A stretch of 64,000 bases of DNA from Phymorhynchus buccinoides (lineage: Eukaryota; Mollusca; Gastropoda; Neogastropoda; Raphitomidae), in assembly GCA_017654935.2 (NCBI GenBank), contig CM065690.1, positions 27,135,841-27,199,840 of the forward strand, given 5' to 3'. The position numbers and the translations under genes were made by a program. The notes below the pieces were generated by a model. That model made no database searches. It was not told where the DNA came from and saw only the letters and a list, made by a program, of their open reading frames with translations. How positions within the stretch are numbered: the first letter of the stretch is position 1; each line of letters begins with the position of its first letter. Shown piece by piece: positions 12,101 to 21,626 of this stretch.

Positions 12101-14090
12101 CACTGGTTGTTCAGTGGCATTATCGCTGATGGGACTAGTTTTCACACTGGTTGTTCAGTGGCATTATCGCTGATGGGACTGGTTTTCACACTGGTTGTTC
12201 AGTGGCATTATCGCTGATGGGACTAGTTTTCACACTGGTTGTTCAGTGGCATTATCGCTGATGGGACGGGTTTTCAAAATTCCTAGCACATTCAATGGCG
12301 TGAGAAAAACACTTGATGGAATTGTGGCATAAATTGAGATTTTGTTTATACAAGGTGAAGCAAATATACAGGTTAGTTAAACACACAGAAAACAAAATTG
12401 AAACGTCTTGGCTAGTTTTGATTTTATTCCTATTTCAAGTTTGGCATGGACGACATAATTTTGGCTCTTTCTATTAACATGATTTGAAAAATAATTACAT
12501 ATTAACCCTTTCGCCGCCAGCCATTTTTCAGCAAAAAAACAAATCCATTAAACTTAACTGGGTAGAGACAAAAATCTGTCTGTAATACTGGGGGTTCTTC
12601 TGTCACATATTTAAAGTAAGGCCTATCCCCACCTCCCAAAATGAAGAGAGCAGGGTCATTGGATAACGGGCCCTGATTTGATGCCTTTTAGTGACATGGG
12701 TGTTGAATCATTTTGGTGCAAAAATGCGACATTGGCGATGAAAGGGTTAACAAAGATATCATTCAAACTTGTCTTTCACATTGTGGATACCGGTAGAATA
12801 TGGTATTTTACGGACTTTGATTGTAAGCCGCATCCCCAAATTTAACACAAAATTCAGATTTTGTTAACTTTATTTTCTTACTATCAGTCACATTAGTCTG
12901 GGGAAAAAGTATCGCCTTATAGTCCGTAAAATATGGTACATAAAAGTAGACAAATACAGTGGAACCTCCTTTATAAGACCTTCAAAAATCATCCAAAATG
13001 AGGTCTTATAAGGGAGGTAATTTTAATACTTACAAAGAAGGGCAATGTCTCGGAAAAGTAGGTCTTATGTGGGAGGGAGTGTTATAAGGGAGGTTCTACA
13101 GTATGCCCTGAACAGAAAATTGGTATTTTGGGAGTTGTTGACTCTTTTGTGCTTTTGTTAAAAAAAATTCTTATGACGACACTCAAAAACGACTTATCAA
13201 AGTTTTTTTCATTCACCATCAAATTTATGTTTGAGTAATTTTACATTTTTTGCTTTAACCCTTTCACCGCCAGCCATATTTCAGCCAAAAATGTCCATCA
13301 AACTTACTTGGCTGTAGAACAGATTTCATCTGCAATATTGTGGGATTTCTTTGTGACACATTTAGAATACGGTCAATCCTTACTGCTCAAATTTAGGAAC
13401 ACAATATCATTGAATAACAGACCCTGATTTCAAGGGTTTTTAATGACATGGGTGTTAAATCACTGTGGTGCTAAAATGCGACTTTGGCGGTAAAAGGGTT
13501 AATAAAGTGTTGCTCTTGTCTTCTTCATCTCAGCTAGTTATTCAAAACTTGATAATGATAGCGTTATTGATTTTGATCATCTTTTAATTGGTATGCTAGT
13601 TCATTAGTAGCATACATGTGCACTACGTTGAAGAGGACCATGCTTTCATTTGTCTGGGTTTTTTTGTGTGTGTGTGTGTGTGATTCGATATTGAACAACA
13701 AAAACAGTTGATAAACATCTTCCAAGTACATAAGACCTCCCATTATAAGACTCCCTCCCGCATAAGACCTACTTCTCTGAGACATTGCCCTTCTTTGTAA
13801 GTATTAAAATCCCCTCCCTTATAAGACCTCATTTTGGATGAATTTTGAAGGTCTTATAAGGGAGGTTCCACTGTATCTTGTGAATTAACAGATGACATGG
13901 TGACTGAAGTGCTGGAAGAAATGATGCATGTTGCAGATGCTTCTCTATGAGCACTGACTCAGCATTTTGCATGTGATTGCAGGTGCATCTACGTGAGGAC
14001 GACCTTGGCAAGGGAGGCGATGAGGAGAGCAAAAAGACGGGCAATGCCGGAGCTCGCGTGGCCTGTGGCATCATTGGCATTGCCAAGTGA
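5097..14090 (+). CDS. SOD1: SOD-A: intracellular Cu/Zn superoxide dismutase, complete, five exons
   Basis: Converts superoxide to hydrogen peroxide and oxygen in the cytosol. Coding exons: 5097-5162, 7313-7412, 8044-8113, 10745-10862 and 13983-14090. All introns are GT/AG, with junction phases 0, 1, 2 and 0. Exons 3 and 4 are 70 and 118 nt, the same lengths as in vertebrate SOD1. The product is 153 residues (human: 154). Exon 1 reads [10 protein letters not shown], a typical SOD1 start with no signal peptide. Copper ligands are H46, H48, H63 and H120; zinc ligands are H63, H71, H80 and D83. The disulfide pair is C57/C146 and the active-site arginine is R143. The signatures GFHIHEFGD (exon 2) and [10 protein letters not shown] (exon 5) are intact. 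The numbering coincides with mature human SOD1. Exon 1 lies outside the giant inverted repeat; exons 2-5 lie in its left arm. An AATAAA signal follows at 14484-14489. The gene call is certain; the 5' UTR start is not determined. Confidence 0.96.
5318..5475. repeat. Tandem duplication (about 80 bp x 2) in SOD-A intron 1
   Basis: Two adjacent copies share ATCACTTCATTACAAA, GGTTACACGTTTGATGCT and GTCAAAGAGACGA, starting near 5320 and 5400. They differ by small indels. The copies are non-coding and lie within the first intron. Confidence 0.85.
6024..6118. repeat. Poly-T and poly-C homopolymer tract
   Basis: A T-run of about 27 nt (from 6024) is followed by long, nearly pure C-runs (6070-6116) and a short CA repeat, inside SOD-A intron 1. 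The run lengths are likely unreliable. Confidence 0.9.
6434..6684. mobile_element. MITE with TA target sites, CAGTGGAACC family
   Basis: Starts TACAGTGGAACCTTCCC and ends GGTTCCACTGTA, so terminal inverted repeats of about 14 bp sit on TA dinucleotides. It is about 250 bp and non-coding. TA target and CAGTGG-type ends are typical of Tc1/mariner/pogo-derived MITEs; that superfamily assignment is inference. Relatives lie at 12955-13103, 13726-13875, 21842-21991 and 22610-22759. Confidence 0.8.
8231..8408. mobile_element. Foldback MITE, TATTTTACGGACT family
   Basis: Begins TACCATATTTTACGGAC and ends AGTCCGTAAAATACGGTA, with a GGCGCACC segment inside. Terminal inverted repeats of about 17 bp enclose a non-coding core of about 145 bp. 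It lies in SOD-A intron 3 just after exon 3. Related elements are at 12798-12938 and, in the right arm, 27307-27484 and 22777-22919. Confidence 0.8.
10154..10286. mobile_element. Foldback MITE, GGCCTGTATTCACATTGAGA family (copy 1)
   Basis: Long imperfect hairpin of about 133 bp: the left end CAGGGCCTGTATTCACATTG pairs with the right end TAATGTGAATACACGCCC. The inner arms AGAAGTCCTTCTAAAG / CTTTAGAAGGACTTCT also pair. Non-coding, in SOD-A intron 3. A second copy is at 15476-15624; right-arm mirrors are at 25432-25567 and 20097-20239. Confidence 0.85.
10348..10557. mobile_element. Foldback MITE with GA/TC core (type A)
   Basis: Outer arms AATGGGAGACTTAGTGGGAT / ATCCCACAAAGTCTCCCATT enclose inner arms ATATTCTTAGTTGGG / CCCAACTAAGAATATA around a (GA)n / (CT)n core. 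The whole element of about 210 bp can fold into one hairpin. The inner arms and GA core are the same as in the element at 15658-15858, but the outer arms differ. Confidence 0.85.
11461..12276. repeat. 44-bp minisatellite, 18 copies, SOD-A intron 4
   Basis: Eighteen units built on GGTTGTTCAGTGGCATTATC followed by GCTGATGGGACT and a short TTTTCACACT linker. The variable position GGGACT/GAGACG/GGACTAG gives unit types. An insertion variant (ATTATGATTATC) is at about 11629. The array is intronic and has no open frame. Confidence 0.96.
12506..12746. mobile_element. piggyBac-like MITE flanked by TTAA
   Basis: A 241-bp non-coding element bounded by TTAA on both sides (12502-12505 and 12747-12750). 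Ends are CCCTTTCGCCGCCA and TGGCGATGAAAGGG. TTAA target duplication with CCC-starting termini is the hallmark of piggyBac transposition. The family has further copies at 13259-13498, 29709-29979 and 58959-59251, and in the right arm. Confidence 0.85.
12798..12938. mobile_element. Foldback MITE, TATTTTACGGACT family (copy 2)
   Basis: Diverged relative of 8231-8408, with ATGGTATTTTACGGACT at the left and AGTCCGTAAAATATGG at the right. The shared inner word ACACAAAATTCAGATTTTGT confirms the family. Non-coding, intron 4 of SOD-A. Confidence 0.8.
12955..13103. mobile_element. TA-flanked MITE, CAGTGGAACC family (copy 2)
   Basis: 149 bp from TACAGTGGAACCTCC to GGAGGTTCTACAGTA, with internal direct and inverted AGGTCTTATAAGGGAGG words. 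Non-coding, intron 4 of SOD-A. Confidence 0.85.
13259..13498. mobile_element. piggyBac-like MITE flanked by TTAA (copy 2)
   Basis: TTAA at 13255-13258 and 13499-13502 surrounds an element with ends CCCTTTCACCGCCAGCC and TTTGGCGGTAAAAGGG. About 240 bp, non-coding, same family as 12506-12746. Confidence 0.85.
13726..13875. mobile_element. TA-flanked MITE, CAGTGGAACC family (copy 3)
   Basis: Inverted orientation relative to copy 2: it ends GGAGGTTCCACTGTA at 13875. Its other end, TACATAAGACCTCCC, has lost the CAGTGG terminus. It sits about 107 bp before SOD-A exon 5. Confidence 0.75.
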
Positions 14091-14483
14091 ATACTGCATA
14101 GCTTACGTTTGTTTACTTTGAAGCCGCTTGTTCAGAAGCGATATAGCCAGACCTTCCAGTTCAGGGACATTTTCTTACATTTGTTCTTTTTTTTTCTCTA
14201 GTTAATTATTGGAGTACCGCTACTAACAATTGATAATAATTAAGATGGAAGTACGACTGAAATGTCCTACTTATCCAAGGTCAAGTCTCATGGTTGATAG
14301 CGTAGTTTGTTATTGCTACGAACTGGATGATATAACGCTTCACAAAATTGACACCAAGACATGACCACAATATCTCGTCTTGACAACACATTTCCCTTTT
14401 ATTTCCCCACTGTCAAAAATACCATGTGAACAGAAAGATATTGTCATTTGATTATTACACCCTACGTTTTTTGTTAAAGAAGC

Positions 14484-14489
14484 AATAAA
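14484..14489 (+). terminator. Polyadenylation signal of SOD-A
   Basis: AATAAA lies about 394 nt after the SOD-A stop codon, in sequence without another gene. It is the best candidate 3' end for this transcript. The mirror copy TTTATT is at 21228-21233 for SOD-A'. Confidence 0.6.
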
Positions 14490-14548
14490 CCAGTTTGTAA
14501 CTTATCTGCGTGACTGAATGATTGGCTTAAAAAATCTAATTTATTATT

Positions 14549-14685
14549 GACCTGTGATGGAGGAAGAAGGATCCTAGGAGGTAGTTTGTTGAGCGACAGT
14601 TTTGAGCATAGTTCTTCACCCATGCTCGAAACTGTCACTCAATTCAAACTACCTCCTAGGATCCTTCTTCCTCCAATCACAGGTC
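14549..14685. mobile_element. Foldback element with about 60-bp arms, downstream of SOD-A
   Basis: GACCTGTGATGGAGGAAGAA at the left is mirrored by TTCTTCCTCCAATCACAGGT at the right, and the arms continue through GGATCCTAGGAGGTAGTTTG to a short loop. Almost the whole 137 bp pairs with itself. The ORF reading through it is a by-product of the hairpin. Confidence 0.85.
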
Positions 14686-15475
14686 AGTGTTTACCAATAG
14701 GATCCAGCAGTCACCACTTTGTTTCTTCACTATTTATTATTGTTTGGGCAGTATTAGTATTTGTACATGGTGAATTAATCTAAACATGAGTGGAGCATGT
14801 GTGGTTTGCTGAAAATATTTACTGATATTTGTACTTCAGTACTTCTACACAAATATGTGAGACCAATTGTTTGTATGTTGTTTCAGTTATAATTTGTAAA
14901 AATAATAAAATCCATCAAGACAGAAAAGTTGCAACCATGGACTAGTCTAATGACATAATGCTCCTCATCTACTTTTGACTTGACAATCAAATTTGATCGC
15001 AAATGTTGCCTATTTTACATAACTACTTCTGATTAGTTGCTGCAATATTCAAAACTATAACGAAGCAAGCTGTCTTTAGATAATATATAGTGCAAGTAGT
15101 AAATGGAATGTAGACTTATAATGCATCTGTTACAGGTCCACTTATTCTGCCAGTTTGTGACACTTGACAAGAGAGTGGGATAATTTGCTCCCACACTGAC
15201 GTGGTCCTGCAATCTGTTATGTGGCATTTAGTTATATTGCATATCCTTTTCGGTCAACTGTTTATTGTGAATCTGAATCAACTTGACATTGTGATTGTGA
15301 AAACGGTTTATTAAAGCACTGGAAATCCCATTTACTTGTCTGGTCTGTCATAAATGCAATAGCTTTGGCAGTTTTATGTCAATAGGAGAATGTAAATGTG
15401 GATGCCAAGCTCTGCGTCTGTCAGTTAAATGTGCTTGAATTTAGTGTGTGCGTGTGTGGTACCCATATTTATAAT

Positions 15476-15624
15476 CTGGGCCTGTATTCACATTGAGACA
15501 GTATGAGACTTATCACCATATCTTAGAAGTCCTTCTAAAGTCTTATTAAATCCCACTACTTAAGGACTTGTAAGATATCATGATGATAAGTCTCATACTA
15601 TCTCAGTGTGAATACAGGCCCTGG
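15476..15624. mobile_element. Foldback MITE, GGCCTGTATTCACATTGAGA family (copy 2)
   Basis: About 149 bp; left end GGGCCTGTATTCACATTGAG pairs with right end CTCAGTGTGAATACAGGCCC. Same family as 10154-10286. Lies between SOD-A and the palindrome centre. Confidence 0.85.
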
Positions 15625-15657
15625 TCAGTGTCTCTTCACTCGATACAGGTTAATGGT

Positions 15658-15858
15658 CAACTTAGGACGTTGATTTTGACCACCAGGGGGCAATCAAACC
15701 AGTAGGGGCTTAGTGCGCGATATTCTTAGTTGGGCATAGTGAGAGAGAGAGAGAGGGACTCATCTCTCTCTCTCTCACTACGCCCAACTAAGAATATCAC
15801 GCGCTAAGCCCCTACTGGCTTGATTGCCCCCTGGTGGTAAAATGCGCATCCTAAGTTG
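15658..15858. mobile_element. Foldback MITE with GA/TC core (type B) carrying paired CTCF-like motifs
   Basis: Outer arms contain CCACCAGGGGGCAATCAAAC and its mirror TTGATTGCCCCCTGGTGG. Inner arms are ATATTCTTAGTTGGGC / GCCCAACTAAGAATAT around (GA)n/(TC)n. CCACCAGGGGGCA (15680-15692) and TGCCCCCTGGTGG (15825-15837) match the known CTCF core motif on opposite strands. Binding is inference. Confidence 0.8.
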
Positions 15859-17794
15859 CTCATTACAATGTTATTTTTTTTTATCCTTACTCTGGAAAAA
15901 AAAAAAAAAATCCATTTTGGCAACTTATAAGTTATTATATAATGACAAAATCGCATTTCTGAACTCTATTTGGCTTCTTACATTAATAACCTCACCATCT
16001 CCCCTCTTCTCCACCATCACCCTTTCCCATCACTTGCTATTTACCCCCCCCCCCCCCTCCCCTAAAGTAAAGACATCGCCTTTTTTGGATCCTGCACTTC
16101 AGAGATACTGTAGCAATACTTGTGTTTCTATTTTGATAGCAAGGAGGAGATATGGATGTAATACAGAAGGGAAAAATGCATGCAGTTTTACAATCTTACA
16201 TGATCTCTTCATTTTGAAGTACCTCCCATGCTGCCCTACCCCACTGCCATCCCTTTTCCAGTTCTGAAGATGAGCATCACCTTTTCATTAGTGCATTCTT
16301 CTTGCTTAAGGTTATTACGGTAATAGAAACAGGATAAAATACAAAACACTACTCCTTTAATAATGGAGATGGGTCAGGGTCAGTGTACTTTTCCATAACT
16401 CTCAGATCATTAGACAAAAAGTCTGAATTTATCAATAGCAAATTATAATAATAATAATAACAATTAATAATGCTTTTATAGCTTATAAGTTATTATATCA
16501 CCAGTGATGTCCTGAGGCCCCGGTCATAGGACATTGACCTATTAAAATTGAAAATGTCCTATTGTGTTCTCCCCTGTCAGGACAAATGTCTGATTACATT
16601 TTGAACACTGGCACGCTTTGTCTTACCGATTTCTGCAAGAGCCAGAACATTGTCCTATTGATTTCTCTTGTCTCAGGACAGTTTGTCCTGTCACTTTTCC
16701 ATCCTCGGTACATCACTGTATTACTCATGTAGAATTTATTTTCACATTTTAAAATACAGTTCATGGCATTCTACACTCAGCTTGAAAAGAAATGGACTGT
16801 TCTTTGGGCAATATCCTTACTATCTACTAATTTAAGTCTGTTTATGACTTCTGATTAAATTAATTTTGTTCACAGTCAGACAGACAAAAGAGGTACAGAC
16901 TGTGAGCTCTTTGATTCGTGTAAGATACACTACTCTGCAAATTATTTCACATAATTATTTCATGCTCAACAAACTTCATCTTAACTATTTTGAAATAACA
17001 CTATTTTCAGTGTAAACGAAGAAAACACATGTTGTGAATCTCCTTTATGATAAATTATCCATTTAGGAAATTTAATAACCAAAATAAAGTCGTCTTGATT
17101 TTTGTAAAGTTTTTGCAGCAATGAAAGAATTCACAACAGAATTAACCTTTCAGGAAGTTACAATAAGAAACTCTTAAGAGGATAACTGGATTATAACTTT
17201 TTAACTGAAAAATTGAAACACGGTAAAGAACATTGGTCGATAATGGAAATAGTTCAGAGTTGCTTTCTAATGTTTCTTTTACGCCGTTACGGCATGGTAC
17301 AAGTTCGGTTTTACAAATAAAAATATATTATGATAATTAGATAAAATATCACTTTTTAGAGACATATAATGTGATAAACAAAAAAGGAATATACCATACC
17401 ATGGGAATAACCTGCTGCCATTGCTTCAAGTGGTAAACTCAGGTATTTTGTCTATTGAACACACTTTGTTTATCCAAAATAAAAAATGGTACTGCATGAA
17501 ACCTTGAACCAAAGTCTCTAGACATTCATTCTTTTTTTGTTTTTCATGCTCCACATAAACCTTTGAACCAAAATCTCAGCAAAAAAAATGTCTAATCAAT
17601 GTTTTATTTTAATGTACCCATCTTGGTTTGTTCTCTGCATATATATTATTTTAGTAACCCAACTTGGTAAAGGTAAAGATGTGCCACCCCCCCCTGCATT
17701 TCTCGGTTAATTGTATTTTTCTGTTTTTGCCTTTCTTACCATACATAAAGCTGTATTTTAGGAAACATTTTTAGCTAATAACCTTTTTGGAATA
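15859..17794. other. Non-genic sequence next to palindrome centre
   Basis: No gene is recognised. It is AT-rich unique sequence with short homopolymers and a C-run near 16045. Apparent ORFs near 15824-16267 have no recognisable domain and recur in mirror image in the right arm only because of the inverted repeat. Confidence 0.6.
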
Positions 17795-17928
17795 CTAACC
17801 CTATCCCTAACCCTAACCCTACCCACCCACTATGTACTGCAAAACACAACGATTTGTCACAGTGACAAATCGTTGTGTTTTGCCGTACATAGTGGGGGGT
17901 AGGGTTAGGGTTAGGGATAGGGTTAGTA
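17795..17928. repeat. Palindrome centre with telomere-like CCCTAA/TTAGGG flanks
   Basis: The centre reads GATTTGTCAC-A-GTGACAAATC, flanked on the left by CCCTAACCCTAACCCT words (to about 17823) and on the right by their complement AGGGTTAGGGTTAGGG (from about 17900). The strand order is CCCTAA-centre-TTAGGG, the reverse of a telomere-to-telomere fusion. Similar short CCCTAACCC words occur near 1655-1690, so they may be part of a dispersed repeat. Confidence 0.85.
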
Positions 17929-19861
17929 TTCCAAAAAGGTTATTAGCTAAAAATGGTTCCTAAAATACAGCTTTATGTATGGTAAGAAAGGCAAAAACAG
18001 AAAAATACAATTAACCGAGAAATGCAGGGGGGGTGGCACATCTTTACCTTTACCAAGTTGGGTTACTAAAATAATATATATGCAGAGAACAAACCAAGAT
18101 GGGTACATTAAAATAAAACATTGATTAGACATTTTTTTTGCTGAGATTTTGGTTCAAAGGTTTATGTGGAGCATGAAAAACAAAAAAAGAATGAATGTCT
18201 AGAGACTTTGGTTCAAGGTTTCATGCAGTACCATTTTTTATTTTGGATAAACAAAGTGTGTTCAATAGACAAAATACCTGAGTTTACCACTTGAAGCAAT
18301 GGCAGCAGGTTATTCCCATGGTATGGTATATTCCTTTTTTGTTTATCACATTATATGTCTCTAAAAAGTGATATTTTATCTAATTATCATAATATATTTT
18401 TATTTGTAAAACCGAACTTGTACCATGCCGTAACGGCGTAAAAGAAACATTAGAAAGCAACTCTGAACTATTTCCATTATCGACCAATGTTCTTTACCGT
18501 GTTTCAATTTTTCAGTTAAAAAGTTATAATCCAGTTATCCTCTTAAGAGTTTCTTATTGTAACTTCCTGAAAGGTTAATTCTGTTGTGAATTCTTTCATT
18601 GCTGCAAAAACTTTACAAAAATCAAGACGACTTTATTTTGGTTATTAAATTTCCTAAATGGATAATTTATCATAAAGGAGATTCACAACATGTGTTTTCT
18701 TCGTTTACACTGAAAATAGTGTTATTTCAAAATAGTTAAGATGAAGTTTGTTGAGCATGAAATAATTATGTGAAATAATTTGCAGAGTAGTGTATCTTAC
18801 ACGAATCAAAGAGCTCACAGTCTGTACCTCTTTTGTCTGTCTGACTGTGAACAAAATTAATTTAATCAGAAGTCATAAACAGACTTAAATTAGTAGATAG
18901 TAAGGATATTGCCCAAAGAACAGTCCATTTCTTTTCAAGCTGAGTGTAGAATGCCATGAACTGTATTTTAAAATGTGAAAATAAATTCTACATGAGTAAT
19001 ACAGTGATGTACCGAGGATGGAAAAGTGACAGGACAAACTGTCCTGAGACAAGAGAAATCAAAAGGACAGTGTTCTGGTTCTTGCAGAAATCGGTAAGAC
19101 AAAGCGTGCCAGTGTTCAAAATGTAATCAGACATTTGTCCTGACAGGGGAGAACACAATAGGACATTTTCAATTAATAGGTCAATGTCCTATGACCGGGG
19201 CCTCAGGACATCACTGGTGATATAATAACTTATAAGCTATAAAAGCATTATTAATTGTTATTATTATTATTATAATTTGCTATTGATAAATTCAGACTTT
19301 TTGTCTAATGATCTGAGAGTTATGGAAAAGTACACTGACCCTGACCCATCTCCATTATTAAAGGAGTAGTGTTTTGTATTTTATCCTGTTTCTATTACCG
19401 TAATAACCTTAAGCAAGAAGAATGCACTAATGAAAAGGTGATGCTCATCTTCAGAACTGGAAAAGGGATGGCAGTGGGGTAGGGCAGCATGGGAGGTACT
19501 TCAAAATGAAGAGATCATGTAAGATTGTAAAACTGCATGCATTTTTCCCTTCTGTATTACATCCATATCTCCTCCTTGCTATCAAAATAGAAACACAAGT
19601 ATTGCTACAGTATCTCTGAAGTGCAGGATCCAAAAAAGGCGATGTCTTTACTTTAGGGGAGGGGGGGGGGGGGGGGTAAATAGCAAGTGATGGGAAAGGG
19701 TGATGGTGGAGAAGAGGGGAGATGGTGAGGTTATTAATGTAAGAAGCCAAATAGAGTTCAGAAATGCGATTTTGTCATTATATAATAACTTATAAGTTGC
19801 CAAAATGGATTTTTTTTTTTTTTTCCCAGAGTAAGGATAAAAAAAATAACATTGTAATGAG
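17929..19861. other. Mirror of the non-genic centre-proximal sequence
   Basis: Right-arm copy of 15859-17794 in reverse complement. It differs by scattered substitutions and small indels, for example in the G-run near 19660. No gene. Confidence 0.6.
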
Positions 19862-20063
19862 CAACTTAGGATGCGCATTTTACCGTCAGGGGGCAATCAA
19901 ACCAGTAGGGGCTTAGCGCGTTATATTCTTAGTTGGGTGTAGTGAGAGAGAGAGAGATGAGTCCCTCTCTCTCTCTCTCACTATGCCCAACTAAGAATAT
20001 CGCGCACTAAGCCCCTACTGGTTTGATTGCCCCCTGGTGGTCAAAATCAACGTCCTAAGTTGA
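19862..20063. mobile_element. Right-arm copy of type B foldback MITE
   Basis: Mirror of 15658-15858. One of its two CTCF-like motifs is intact (20028-20040, TGCCCCCTGGTGG). The other is altered to CCGTCAGGGGGCA (19883-19895), so the arms differ at this site. Confidence 0.8.
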
Positions 20064-20096
20064 CCATTAACCTGTATCGAGTGAAGAGACACTGAC

Positions 20097-20239
20097 CAGG
20101 GCCTGTATTCACACTGAGATAGTATAAAACTTATCATCATGATATCTTACAAGTCCTTAAGTAGTGGGATTTAATAAGACTTTAGGACTTCTAAGATATG
20201 GTGATAAGTCTCATACTATCTCAATGTGAATACAGGCCC
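20097..20239. mobile_element. Right-arm copy of GGCCTGTATTCACATTGAGA MITE
   Basis: Mirror of 15476-15624. It carries a few base changes and a short deletion in the inner arms. Confidence 0.8.
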
Positions 20240-21031
20240 AGATTATAAATATGGGTACCACACACGCACACACTAAATTCAAGCACATTTAACTGACAGA
20301 CGCAGAGCTTGGCATCCACATTTACATTCTCCTATTGACATAAAACTGCCAAAGCTATTGCATTTATGACAGACCAGACAAGTAAATGGGATTTCCAGTG
20401 CTTTAATAAACCGTTTTCACAATCACAATGTCAAGTTGATTCAGATTCACAATAAACAGTTGACCGAAAAGGATATGCAATATAACTAAATGCCACATAA
20501 CAGATTGCAGGACCACGTCAGTGTGGGAGCAAATTATCCCACTCTCTTGTCAAGTGTCACAAACTGGCAGAATAAGTGGACCTGTAACAGATGCATTATA
20601 AGTCTACATTCCATTTACTACTTGCACTATATATTATCTAAAGACAGCTTGCTTCGTTATAGTTTTGAATATTGCAGCAACTAATCAGAAGTAGTTATGT
20701 AAAATAGGCAACATTTGCGATCAAATTTGATTGTCAAGTCAAAAGTAGATGAGGAGCATTATGTCATTAGACTAGTCCATGGTTGCAACTTTTCTGTCTT
20801 GATGGATTTTATTATTTTTACAAATTATAACTGAAACAACATACAAACAATTGGTCTCACATATTTGTGTAGAAGTACTGAAGTACAAATATCAGTAAAT
20901 ATTTTCAGCAAACCACACATGCTCCACTCATGTTTAGATTAATTCACCATGTACAAATACTAATACTGCCCAAACAATAATAAATAGTGAAGAAACAAAG
21001 TGGTGACTGCTGGATCCTATTGGTAAACACT

Positions 21032-21168
21032 GACCTGTGATTGGAGGAAGAAGGATCCTAGGAGGTAGTTTGAATTGAGTGACAGTTTCGAGCATGGGTG
21101 AAGAACTATGCTCAAAACTGTCGCTCAACAAACTACCTCCTAGGATCCTTCTTCCTCCATCACAGGTC
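21032..21168. mobile_element. Right-arm copy of the about 60-bp-arm foldback element
   Basis: Mirror of 14549-14685, with GACCTGTGATTGGAGGAAGA at the left and the pairing arm at the right. Lies downstream of SOD-A' on the minus strand. Confidence 0.85.
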
Positions 21169-21626
21169 AATAATAAATTAGATTTTTTAAGCCAATCATT
21201 CAGTCACGCAGATAAGTTACAAACTGGTTTATTGCTTCTTTAACAAAAAACGTAGGGTGTAATAATCAAATGACAATATCTTTCTGTTCACATGGTATTT
21301 TTGACAGTGGGGAAATAAAAGGGAAATGTGTTGTCAAGACGAGATATTGTGGTCATGTCTTGGTGTCAATTTTGTGAAGCGTTATATCATCCAGTTCGTA
21401 GCAATAACAAACTACGCTATCAACCATGAGACTTGACCTTGGATAAGTAGGACATTTCAGTCGTACTTCCATCTTAATTATTATCAATTGTTAGTAGCGG
21501 TACTCCAATAATTAACTAGAGAAAAAAAAAGAACAAATGTAAGAAAATGTCCCTGAACTGGAAGGTCTGGCTATATCGCTTCTGAACAAGCGGCTTCAAA
21601 GTAAACAAACGTAAGCTATGCAGTAT

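Larger units (their letters stand above)
7220..17860 (+). repeat. Left arm of giant inverted repeat (about 10.64 kb)
   Basis: The sequence from CAGTGTATACC at 7220 to GATTTGTCAC at 17860 is repeated in reverse complement at 17862-28500. Coding exons of the two arms are identical where compared. Introns differ by scattered SNPs and short indels, but arm length differs by only about 2 nt. The left boundary coincides exactly with the base where the right arm runs into the N gap, so the true repeat could be longer in the genome. The arm contains SOD-A exons 2-5. Confidence 0.97.

Noticed and set aside
13829..14086. 85-residue minus-strand ORF, conserved in both arms
   Set aside because: It is the antisense shadow of SOD exon 5 and its upstream intron.
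14547..14783. 78-residue ORF, present identically in both arms
   Set aside because: It reads through a 137-bp hairpin element; its conservation between arms is due to the inverted repeat.
15824..16267. 147-residue ORF beside the palindrome centre
   Set aside because: It starts inside a foldback MITE and runs through a C-run; no recognisable motif, and the mirror ORF in the right arm is broken differently.
17795..17928. True telomere-telomere fusion
   Set aside because: The strand order (CCCTAA then TTAGGG) is the opposite of a fusion, and only about three repeats are present per side.
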